Assembly (NCBI GenBank): GCA_038063855.1
Contig: JBBTUF010000038.1
Span: 1-9,241 of the forward strand
From: JBBTUF01 sp038063855
GTDB taxonomy: Bacteria; Patescibacteriota; Minisyncoccia; Ryanbacterales; GWA2-47-10b
Length of the DNA stretch: 9,241 bases
Direction of reading: 5' to 3'
Position 1 is the stretch's first letter, and every line of letters starts with the position of its first letter. Shown here piece after piece: positions 1 to 5,171 of the stretch. Under the pieces are notes generated by a model that was given only the letters and a program-made list of their open reading frames with translations, was not told the origin of the DNA and did not search any database. The translations under genes and the position numbers were made by a program.

Positions 1-54
1 GGTTTAGATTGGGATTTTGGGTGACGCCGAAAACTCGCGTTCAGAACCATACAT

Positions 55-2241
55 CTATTCGAAGTGATACAGTTCTTGATTGAGAGTCGCGATTTTTTCT
101 TGAAGAGTCGGATATTTTTTTAATTCACGATCTTGTGTCAAAAGCATCTTTGCTTCTGATCGGGCCGCTTCTACCATTTTGATATTTTTGAGAGCTTCCA
201 TACCGATATCGCTTATGCCCCATTGATTGCGGCCCGTAAGCTCACCGGGGCCTCGTAATTGTAAATCATGTTCTGCAAGTTCGAAACCACTCGAGGCATC
301 ACGAAGTGCGCGTAAACGTTGCGCTGTTTTTGCGCTCGCAGTTTCACTTACAGCATAAAAATATGATTTATGCTCTCCTCGGCCAATGCGTCCGCGGAGT
401 TGATGGAGTTGCGCAAGACCGAAGCGGTCGGCGCCTTCCACGATCATGATTGTTGCGTTTGGTATATCAATGCCGACCTCTATAACTGTCGTTGAAATGA
501 GTATGTTGATAGTGCCTACACGGAAGTCGTTGAGGGTGCGTTCTTTATCGCGAGGCGTCATTTTACCGTGGAGCATTGCGGTGCGAAATTCTGGAAATAT
601 TTCTTGCGTCATTCGTTCATATTCTTTTTTAACAGATTTACTCTCGTCTTCGCCGGGGTCGATGCGTGGGCAGATAATAAATGCTTGTCTGCCTTTTTCA
701 ATTTCTTTGCGAACATGCTCCCACGATCGCAACTCGGGTTTTATAAGTACTTCAGTGGTGATTGGAGAACGGCCGGGTGGTAGCTCGTCGAGCACTGAAA
801 GATCAAGGTCGCCAAATACCGTGAGCGCAAGCGTACGGGGGATTGGTGTTGCGGTCATCGATAAAAAATGAGGAACGAACTCGTGTTCTGTCGATTTTCT
901 GTGCGCGAGGCGCATACGTTGGCGTACACCAAAGCGATGTTGTTCATCGACAACAATAAAAGCAAGATTCTTAAATTTTATCTTTTCACTCAAAAGTGAA
1001 TGCGTGCCGATAAGTATTTTTACTTCGCCCGACTCTACCCAGCGAAGTAACTGCGATTTTGGAATATGAGCCGACTGGCTACCAAACGCTTTTGATGGAT
1101 AAATACGAGCCTCGCTTGATGTCAAAAGCCCAATTTTTATGGCGGGCGAGCCCATGAGGTGCGAAAATGAATCAAAATGCTGGCGAGCTAAAATTTCAGT
1201 TGGTGCCATATATGTTGTTTGATACCCAGCGTGGAGCGTCATGTATGAGGCAGCGGCGGCAATGATTGTTTTGCCGCTTCCTACATCACCTTCGAGAAGC
1301 CGTGCCATGGGGGTTTTGTGTGAAATATCTTCGAGAATTGTCTCAAGCATTCGTGCTTGTGTTTGAGTAAGTGTAAACGGAAGGCGGCCGAGAAATTCTT
1401 GTTCGATTTTTTTGTTGCGTGGTATTGGAAGCGCTGAGAGTTCTTCAAGTGCAAGGCGCTCTCGCATGCGCATAATCTGTATAAAAAAAATTTCTTCGAA
1501 TGCGAGGCGTTTGCGTGCCGCCTCAACTTCTTTTTCGTTTTTTGGAAAGTGTGCGGCGCGAAATGCCGAGTAAAGATCGGGGAGATGATATCGATCCAAA
1601 ATTTCTTTTGGAATTGGGTCTTGAACCTCGGAAGACAAAATTGATTTTTTCTCGGCCTTAACCCGCGGAGCGGGCTCCGACGCCCTCGATAAATTCAATT
1701 TTGCTTCCTCGGTTAGCATCTGAAATACTTTCGAAATATGAAATTGGATCCAGCGGCTTGAGAGTCCTCGGGTGGTGGGGTACACCGGTATCATGCGAGC
1801 GCCACTTCCTCGATATGAAAGGATGCTAATTTTTTCATAGAGTGGATTCGAAATAAAAAGGTTTCCTTTTTTCTCTGAAATTTTACCCTCAAGTCGCACA
1901 AGATCATCTTCTACGAGCATTCGCGATATGTAGGGTTGGTGAAACCACACGGCAGTAATCTCGCCTGTGTTATCAGCTATGCGAGCTTCGGTAATATTAA
2001 GACGTTTTTGAAAAGTTTTTTTAGCGTCAAGAAATAGTATTTTGCCCTCTATTGTAACTTGTGTGCCAATTCTTGCATCGTTGACTGAAATAAGATTTGA
2101 GGTATTAATATAGCGCGCGGGCAAATAGCGTAAAAGATCATCAACGGTCTCGAGCGAAAGCTTTTTTGCCGCCGCTTTTTGAAAATCGGTAAGCCGAAAA
2201 ATATCGACGAGAAGAGTAGAAAGCGTTATAGATTCTTCCAT
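55..2241 (-). CDS. recG: ATP-dependent DNA helicase RecG
   Basis: RecG remodels stalled replication forks and branched recombination intermediates. The protein (728 aa from the start chosen here; the family is usually near 690) shows an N-terminal wedge/OB region (about residues 40-160), Walker A GDVGSGKT (318-325), the DEQH box (432-435), SMTATPIPRT (461-470), STTVIEVGID (583-592), the QLRGRIGRG motif (about 614-622) and the C-terminal RecG segment ending ELTG (about 651-670). A longer reading from 2289 would run through the tRNA-Arg gene, so I take the ATG at 2241, 7 bases after the tRNA end. No Shine-Dalgarno sequence precedes it. Residues about 182-207 look like an insertion between the wedge and helicase domains; their DNA contains a GC-rich palindrome. 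The gene is probably cotranscribed with the tRNA. Family assignment is essentially certain; the exact start is inferred. Confidence 0.96.
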   Translation of the reverse strand: MEESITLSTLLVDIFRLTDFQKAAAKKLSLETVDDLLRYLPARYINTSNLISVNDARIGTQVTIEGKILFLDAKKTFQKRLNITEARIADNTGEITAVWFHQPYISRMLVEDDLVRLEGKISEKKGNLFISNPLYEKISILSYRGSGARMIPVYPTTRGLSSRWIQFHISKVFQMLTEEAKLNLSRASEPAPRVKAEKKSILSSEVQDPIPKEILDRYHLPDLYSAFRAAHFPKNEKEVEAARKRLAFEEIFFIQIMRMRERLALEELSALPIPRNKKIEQEFLGRLPFTLTQTQARMLETILEDISHKTPMARLLEGDVGSGKTIIAAAASYMTLHAGYQTTYMAPTEILARQHFDSFSHLMGSPAIKIGLLTSSEARIYPSKAFGSQSAHIPKSQLLRWVESGEVKILIGTHSLLSEKIKFKNLAFIVVDEQHRFGVRQRMRLAHRKSTEHEFVPHFLSMTATPIPRTLALTVFGDLDLSVLDELPPGRSPITTEVLIKPELRSWEHVRKEIEKGRQAFIICPRIDPGEDESKSVKKEYERMTQEIFPEFRTAMLHGKMTPRDKERTLNDFRVGTINILISTTVIEVGIDIPNATIMIVEGADRFGLAQLHQLRGRIGRGEHKSYFYAVSETASAKTAQRLRALRDASSGFELAEHDLQLRGPGELTGRNQWGISDIGMEALKNIKMVEAARSEAKMLLTQDRELKKYPTLQEKIATLNQELYHFE
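1662..1679. repeat. GC-rich overlapping palindromes inside recG
   Basis: Two overlapping inverted repeats can be read directly: cccgc/gcggg (1662-1666 with 1670-1674, 3-base loop) and cggagc/gctccg (1666-1671 with 1674-1679, 2-base loop). The stretch is much richer in GC than the surrounding recG sequence. It encodes part of an extra segment of RecG (about residues 182-207) rich in Ser, Ala, Pro, Arg and Lys. Whether it is an inserted palindromic element or just a variable linker cannot be told from one copy. Confidence 0.45.
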
Positions 2242-2248
2242 GTAATTG

Positions 2249-2320
2249 TGCGCCCGCGAGGAATCGAACCTCGATTGCAAGATCCGCAATCTTGCGTCCT
2301 ATCCATTGAACGACGGGCGC
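2249..2320 (-). tRNA. tRNA-Arg, anticodon GCG
   Basis: The minus strand folds into a full 72-base cloverleaf. The acceptor stem pairs GCGCCCG (2320-2314) with CGGGCGC (2256-2250), with discriminator A at 2249. The D arm has GTTC/GGAC and the loop contains GGA, so A20, an arginine identity base, is present. The anticodon stem is CAAGA/TCTTG with loop TTGCGGA, giving anticodon GCG at 2287-2285. The T arm is CGAGG-TTCGATT-CCTCG. CCA is not encoded; the bases that follow read CAA. GCG reads CGC and CGU. Most bacteria use an ACG (inosine) tRNA for this box, so the anticodon is unusual. recG starts 7 bases downstream. Confidence 0.95.
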
Positions 2321-2343
2321 AAAAGTCCGGGGGACTTTTGCGC
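2317..2343. repeat. 12-bp inverted repeat overlapping the tRNA-Arg 5' end
   Basis: A perfect 12-base inverted repeat (gcgcaaaagtcc / ggacttttgcgc) flanks a 3-base loop. On the transcribed minus strand its last four bases are the first four of the mature tRNA-Arg (GCGC). The pre-tRNA leader could therefore form a hairpin that competes with the acceptor stem. There is no T-tract right after the stem on the minus strand, so it does not look like an ordinary terminator there. Confidence 0.75.
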
Positions 2344-2385
2344 GGTCGCCGTTCGCGCGTGAGCGCTATATCTATATCGGCGACC
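2344..2385. other. Nested hairpin upstream of tRNA-Arg
   Basis: An 8-bp stem (ggtcgccg 2344-2351 with cggcgacc 2378-2385) encloses a small hairpin gcgc-gtga-gcgc (2355-2366). On the plus strand the inner loop would be GUGA, a GNRA tetraloop; on the minus strand it would be UCAC. It adjoins the 12-bp inverted repeat, so the stretch from the tRNA 5' end to 2385 is almost entirely self-complementary. Function is unknown. Confidence 0.45.
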
Positions 2386-2395
2386 TATCCCACAA
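2367..2395 (-). promoter_or_regulatory. Weak candidate promoter for tRNA-Arg/recG
   Basis: On the minus strand TTGTGG (2395-2390) lies 17 bases before GATATA (2372-2367). Both boxes are poor matches to the sigma-70 consensus, and an inverted-repeat arm falls in the spacer. Read-through from the better promoter ahead of tRNA-Ser is an equally good explanation for how tRNA-Arg and recG are transcribed. Confidence 0.22.
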
Positions 2396-2422
2396 TGCCC
2401 ACGGCACTTTGAGCGCACTATA

Positions 2423-3034
2423 TCAAAATCCGAGCCAGCGGGCAATGGCGTCGGCGAAGGATTCTTCTTGCGCAGTTTCAGGGATCGATTGTATAAGGAG
2501 GTCACGAAGCTCAACGGGATCGATATCGCCAATCGGTATGGCAATGCGAGGCATAAACATTTTCTCACTCATCAAGCTTAATTCTTTAACACCTCCCGGG
2601 CGATAAAATATCCAAAATGATTTGAGGGATTCGTAGGGATAAAGGGTGTTATCAATTTCCACGCCCTTTATGGAAATTTTAATTTCTATTGTGCGAGGCT
2701 TTCGTACTGCATAGAGTGCTATCGCAAAAGTACCCACAAGAGTAATAAGTGCAAAAAGAAAATTGTTTTGCCACAGAGCGACGCCGATGAGTGCCGCCCC
2801 AAGAATTCCGAGCGACCAATACCAATCAGGTGATTTTTTGTAGTACACGTATTCCGGCGCCTTCCATGCGATGCTAATATTTTTACGTGTAATCTCCTGT
2901 TTTATTTTTTGAGGTCTTGGTTCATCAGGAGCTTTGTGCTTTGTGGTAGAAATAGGCCTGTCGTGTTGTAGGGCAGGCTTACGCTCAATTTTTTTTATAT
3001 CTGAAAAAGTTGGCATATATAAAGAGCATACCAT
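2423..3034 (-). CDS. Conserved-looking two-pass membrane protein, function unknown
   Basis: I do not recognise a named family. From the ATG at 3034 the product is 203 aa. It has a polar, Lys/Pro-rich and probably disordered N-terminus (about 50 residues), then a short conserved-looking stretch around WKAPEY and DWYW. Two hydrophobic segments follow (about residues 72-90 and 92-111), separated by a tight turn. Next comes a beta-rich domain of about 60 residues resembling the bacterial PH-like domains found after paired membrane helices, and an amphipathic C-terminal helix. Start choice is uncertain: TTG 3037, ATG 3034 and ATG 3016 are all possible, none with a Shine-Dalgarno sequence. ATG 3034 lies 8 bases after the tRNA-Ser end, matching the 7-base gap between tRNA-Arg and recG. 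It is likely cotranscribed with both tRNAs. The stop is TGA. Confidence 0.8.
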   Translation of the reverse strand: MVCSLYMPTFSDIKKIERKPALQHDRPISTTKHKAPDEPRPQKIKQEITRKNISIAWKAPEYVYYKKSPDWYWSLGILGAALIGVALWQNNFLFALITLVGTFAIALYAVRKPRTIEIKISIKGVEIDNTLYPYESLKSFWIFYRPGGVKELSLMSEKMFMPRIAIPIGDIDPVELRDLLIQSIPETAQEESFADAIARWLGF

Positions 3035-3042
3035 CAATTTTG

Positions 3043-3129
3043 CGGAGGCGGGAGGATTCGAACCTCCGAAGGGTTTTACCCCTTACCTCGTTAGCAGTGA
3101 GGTGCTTTCAGCCACTCAGCCACGCCTCC
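3043..3129 (-). tRNA. tRNA-Ser, anticodon GCU
   Basis: An 87-base class II tRNA on the minus strand. The acceptor stem pairs GGAGGCG with CGCCTCC, with discriminator G at 3043. The D stem is GCT/AGC. The anticodon loop CTGCTAA gives GCT (3095-3093), reading AGC and AGU. The long variable arm has a 5-bp stem AAGGG/CCCTT, and the T arm is GGAGG-TTCGAAT-CCTCC. The long variable arm and G73 fit serine. CCA is not encoded (next bases CAA). The base pair closing the anticodon loop is an A31-C39 mismatch, a small oddity. Confidence 0.96.
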
Positions 3130-3132
3130 AAA

Positions 3133-3152
3133 TGGAGTTTTTTAAGTCTCCA
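3133..3152 (-). other. Leader hairpin of tRNA-Ser with alternative pairing
   Basis: The minus-strand leader can pair TGGAG (3152-3148) with CTCCA (3137-3133) across a 10-base A-rich loop. The same CTCC can instead pair with GGAG, the first four bases of the mature tRNA (3129-3126). The two pairings exclude each other. It is a short stem and may be coincidental. Confidence 0.3.
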
Positions 3153-3163
3153 AAAGTAACGCC

Positions 3164-3191
3164 ATCGTAGCATGTTTTTTTCCTCATTCAA
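3164..3191 (-). promoter_or_regulatory. Promoter of tRNA-Ser and probably the genes behind it
   Basis: On the minus strand TTGAAT (3191-3186) is 16 bases from TACGAT (3169-3164), and the -10 box is preceded by TGC, an extended -10. Predicted transcription start is near 3157, giving a tRNA leader of about 28 bases. This is the best sigma-70-like promoter in the left half and could serve tRNA-Ser, the membrane protein, tRNA-Arg and recG as one transcript. Confidence 0.55.
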
Positions 3192-3200
3192 ATTTTTTTT

Positions 3201-3219
3201 GTCGCGCCTCTCGCGCGAC
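3201..3219. other. GC-rich hairpin between comF and tRNA-Ser
   Basis: A perfect 7-bp stem, gtcgcgc/gcgcgac, with a 5-base loop. Eight T lie on its left on the plus strand, so on the minus strand an A-run follows it. This is the wrong arrangement for an intrinsic terminator on either strand. It is the third of three hairpins downstream of comF. Confidence 0.5.
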
Positions 3220-3223
3220 CCCG

Positions 3224-3265
3224 GAGATCGCTTTTTGTTATAAATTGAGTTCTTGAAGCGATCTC
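3224..3265. other. 10-bp inverted repeat downstream of comF
   Basis: gagatcgctt (3224-3233) is perfectly complementary to aagcgatctc (3256-3265) around a 22-base AT-rich loop. It directly abuts the terminator-like hairpin at the comF stop codon and lies 4 bases from the GC-rich hairpin at 3201-3219. Confidence 0.55.
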
Positions 3266-3293
3266 GTAAAAAGCAAAACCATTTGCTTTTTAC
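3266..3293 (-). terminator. Probable intrinsic terminator of comF, overlapping its stop codon
   Basis: A perfect 12-bp inverted repeat (gtaaaaagcaaa / tttgctttttac, 4-base loop) includes the comF TAA stop. Read on the minus strand the distal arm carries TTTTT after a short GC-containing core, so it can act as an A-tract/hairpin/T-tract terminator. The stem is AT-rich and probably weak. The symmetry would let it work in both directions. Confidence 0.5.
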
Positions 3294-3979
3294 CCATGCG
3301 CGAGCACTGCGGCATAGATTTGCCCAGAGCCTGCTTTTTTGAGCTCTGAAGCTAACTCACACAACGTTGCGCCGGTGGTAGCAACGTCATCAATGAGTAA
3401 AATAGTGCGGCCGGCTATTTTTGCTTTGTTTTTTATTGAGAATGCTCCTCGCATGTGATCAATGCGCTCACGCCTCGAGTGCGTTCGCGCCTGCGACGGC
3501 GTATCTTTTGTTCTTACGGCAACGTTGTTTAAGACTGGAAATGGTAGATTTTTTGCGAGCAAAAGCGCTTGGTTAAATCCACGCGCTTTTAGTCGTGCAT
3601 CCGAAAGGGGGACGGGTATTACCACAATGTCCGATTGCAACACGCGCATGTCCAATACGTTTTCAATATATGTGGAAAGTATTAGTGCTAACCATTCTTT
3701 GTTTCTGTACTTATATGCTGCAATGATTTTTTTAGTTTTTTCGTTTTGATATCGCCATGGCCACCAAATTCCAGCAAGAGGCGATTGTCGCAAACATCGT
3801 TCACAAATATTTCGCGTTTCTAACTTTTCTAATTTAATGGCACAGAAGAAACATTCCTGGCTTTTTTGTCGTATGTTTAGTGCGCAGGCGGCGCATACGT
3901 GTGTTCCCGCCTCGCGGCATCCAAAGCAACGAACCGGGAAAATCAGGTCAAAGATTGTGTGGATAACTTTATAGGACAT
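3290..3979 (-). CDS. comF: ComF family protein with double zinc ribbon and phosphoribosyltransferase fold
   Basis: ComF-type proteins are linked to natural transformation in several bacteria, where they are thought to help move incoming single-stranded DNA in the cytoplasm; many genomes keep one without proven competence. The product (229 aa, normal length) carries four CxxC pairs at 18/21, 29/32, 43/46 and 59/62, a double zinc ribbon. A type I phosphoribosyltransferase core follows, with the PRPP-binding motif ILLIDDVATTGAT (193-205, Asp197-Asp198). The usual GFNQ and SQARTHSRRER-like segments precede it. No Shine-Dalgarno sequence is visible before the ATG, and the leader is short. The gene diverges from the pilus operon, and type IV pili take part in DNA uptake, so a shared role is plausible but inferred. 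Confidence 0.93.
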   Translation of the reverse strand: MSYKVIHTIFDLIFPVRCFGCREAGTHVCAACALNIRQKSQECFFCAIKLEKLETRNICERCLRQSPLAGIWWPWRYQNEKTKKIIAAYKYRNKEWLALILSTYIENVLDMRVLQSDIVVIPVPLSDARLKARGFNQALLLAKNLPFPVLNNVAVRTKDTPSQARTHSRRERIDHMRGAFSIKNKAKIAGRTILLIDDVATTGATLCELASELKKAGSGQIYAAVLAHG

Positions 3980-3994
3980 AGCATTTTCGCTTTA

Positions 3995-4004
3995 TGGTAT
4001 TATA
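3995..4004. promoter_or_regulatory. Symmetric -10 element between comF and pilM
   Basis: TATTATA (3998-4004) reads TATTAT on the plus strand, with an upstream TGG (3995-3997) making an extended -10. On the minus strand it reads a perfect TATAAT (4004-3999). It sits in the centre of a dyad tatggt/accata. It could fire towards pilM on one strand and comF on the other. I could not find good -35 boxes for either direction. Confidence 0.45.
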
Positions 4005-4028
4005 AAACCATACCCTACAAAGCCGAGA

Positions 4029-4044
4029 TCCGCCAGCTGGCGGA
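4029..4044. repeat. Perfect 16-bp palindrome before pilM
   Basis: TCCGCCAGCTGGCGGA is its own reverse complement. In RNA it can form a 6-bp GC-rich stem with an AGCU loop. Its last three bases (GGA, 4042-4044) are the start of the pilM Shine-Dalgarno sequence. It may be a protein-binding operator, a translation-controlling hairpin, or one copy of a dispersed palindromic repeat. Confidence 0.7.
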
Positions 4045-4047
4045 GGG
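4042..4047 (+). promoter_or_regulatory. Shine-Dalgarno sequence that fixes the pilM start
   Basis: GGAGGG, with its GGAGG core ending 6 bases before the ATG at 4053, is the only strong ribosome binding site I see in the window. It favours ATG 4053 over the in-frame GTG 4047, which lies inside it, and over ATG 4065. It is partly enclosed by the adjoining palindrome. Confidence 0.7.
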
Positions 4048-4052
4048 TGGAG

Positions 4053-5153
4053 ATGTTATGTTGCATGAACGACTTTTTTGCGAAAAAAATTAGCAGTCTG
4101 CTCTCCCACGATAAGAGCTTTGTTGGTATAGACGTCGGCACCTCTACTTTGAAAATTATACAGGTCAAAACGGAGCAAGAACGTGCAGTGCTCGAGACCT
4201 ATGGTGAATTATCTACTTCGGCATACACCGGAGGTGAAGCAGGACGAGCAATGATGCTTGAAGATGAAAAAGTTTCGCAAATGATCGTTGATTTGAAGAA
4301 AGAAGCGGGCGCTACTGCCGTCCATGGTGTTATTGCGATACCTCTTCGATATACATTTGTGACGGTTATCGAAATGCCGCATCTTTCAGATTCGGAATTA
4401 TCGGAAGCAATACCATATGAAGCTCGAAAGTATATTCCGATTCCGCTTGCTGATGTTGTGCTTGATTGGTGGCGTATACCTGAAACAGGCAAGGAGGAAG
4501 GTCCGCAAAAGACAGTATCAATATTACTTGCGGCAGTTCAGAAAGATGTCATTGAAAAATATAAACGAATTTTGACTGATGCAAAAATTGAAGTGTCAGG
4601 TTTTGAAATAGAAATATTTAGTGCCGCTCGTGCTGTTGGAGGCCGGTTCAGGAGTGCGTATATGTTGTTTGACATAGGAGCGCTTTCAACAAAAATTGCA
4701 ATTATTGATCAAGGTATTATTCGTTCAGTCCATCATATTGATCGAGCGAGCCAGGCATTTTCTCTCGCAATTTCTCAGTCACTCGGTATTGATTTTAAAC
4801 GTGCAGAAGTTATGAAGCGGGAACTCGGCATTGTATCTCGACCAGAGTCGGCAGGAGTACGGCATACTATTACACCACTACTCGATTCTATTTTTGATGA
4901 AGCTGATCGTTTACGAACAAATTATAGGAGAAAGTCTGGAGTTACAGTAGACAAGGCTGTATTACTCGGAGGGGGAAGCTTAATGCCGGGGCTTGTCGAT
5001 TACGCAATTGAAAGGCTCGGTATCGAAGTGTTACTTGCAAATCCATTCGCACAGATAGAATATCCAGCATTTTTGCAACAATCACTTAAAAGTATTGCTC
5101 CAAGTTTTAGTATTGCTGTTGGCCTTACACTTAGAGCATTGCAAGAACGTTAA
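4053..5153 (+). CDS. pilM: Type IV pilus assembly protein PilM (actin-like ATPase)
   Basis: PilM is a cytoplasmic actin/FtsA-like protein that binds the N-terminus of PilN and links the PilN/PilO platform to the motor ATPases. The product is 366 aa from ATG 4053, a normal length. It shows the actin-fold phosphate 1 motif GIDVGTST (25-32), the phosphate 2 region FDIGALSTK (about 206-214) and the adenosine motif LLGGGSLMPG (304-313). The middle contains the PilM signature around YEARKYIPIPL. It is the first gene of the pilus operon and the only one with a clear Shine-Dalgarno sequence. Eighteen bases separate it from pilN. Family assignment is firm. Confidence 0.95.
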   Translation: MLCCMNDFFAKKISSLLSHDKSFVGIDVGTSTLKIIQVKTEQERAVLETYGELSTSAYTGGEAGRAMMLEDEKVSQMIVDLKKEAGATAVHGVIAIPLRYTFVTVIEMPHLSDSELSEAIPYEARKYIPIPLADVVLDWWRIPETGKEEGPQKTVSILLAAVQKDVIEKYKRILTDAKIEVSGFEIEIFSAARAVGGRFRSAYMLFDIGALSTKIAIIDQGIIRSVHHIDRASQAFSLAISQSLGIDFKRAEVMKRELGIVSRPESAGVRHTITPLLDSIFDEADRLRTNYRRKSGVTVDKAVLLGGGSLMPGLVDYAIERLGIEVLLANPFAQIEYPAFLQQSLKSIAPSFSIAVGLTLRALQER

Positions 5154-5171
5154 TAATTTTATAAATAAAAG

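Noticed and set aside
4..54. A 16-codon open frame on the minus strand starting right after the recG TAG stop
   Set aside because: Too short, no ribosome binding site and no recognisable product; most likely chance.
446..871. Plus-strand open frame of 141 codons opposite recG
   Set aside because: It lies wholly antisense to conserved RecG helicase motifs, and the predicted peptide has no protein-like domain.
2241..2289. Longer recG start at 2289
   Set aside because: Those 16 codons would be read from inside the tRNA-Arg gene; the peptide does not resemble RecG N-termini.
3201..3219. GC-rich hairpin as an intrinsic terminator
   Set aside because: The homopolymer run is on the wrong side: A follows the stem on the minus strand, and no T follows it on the plus strand.
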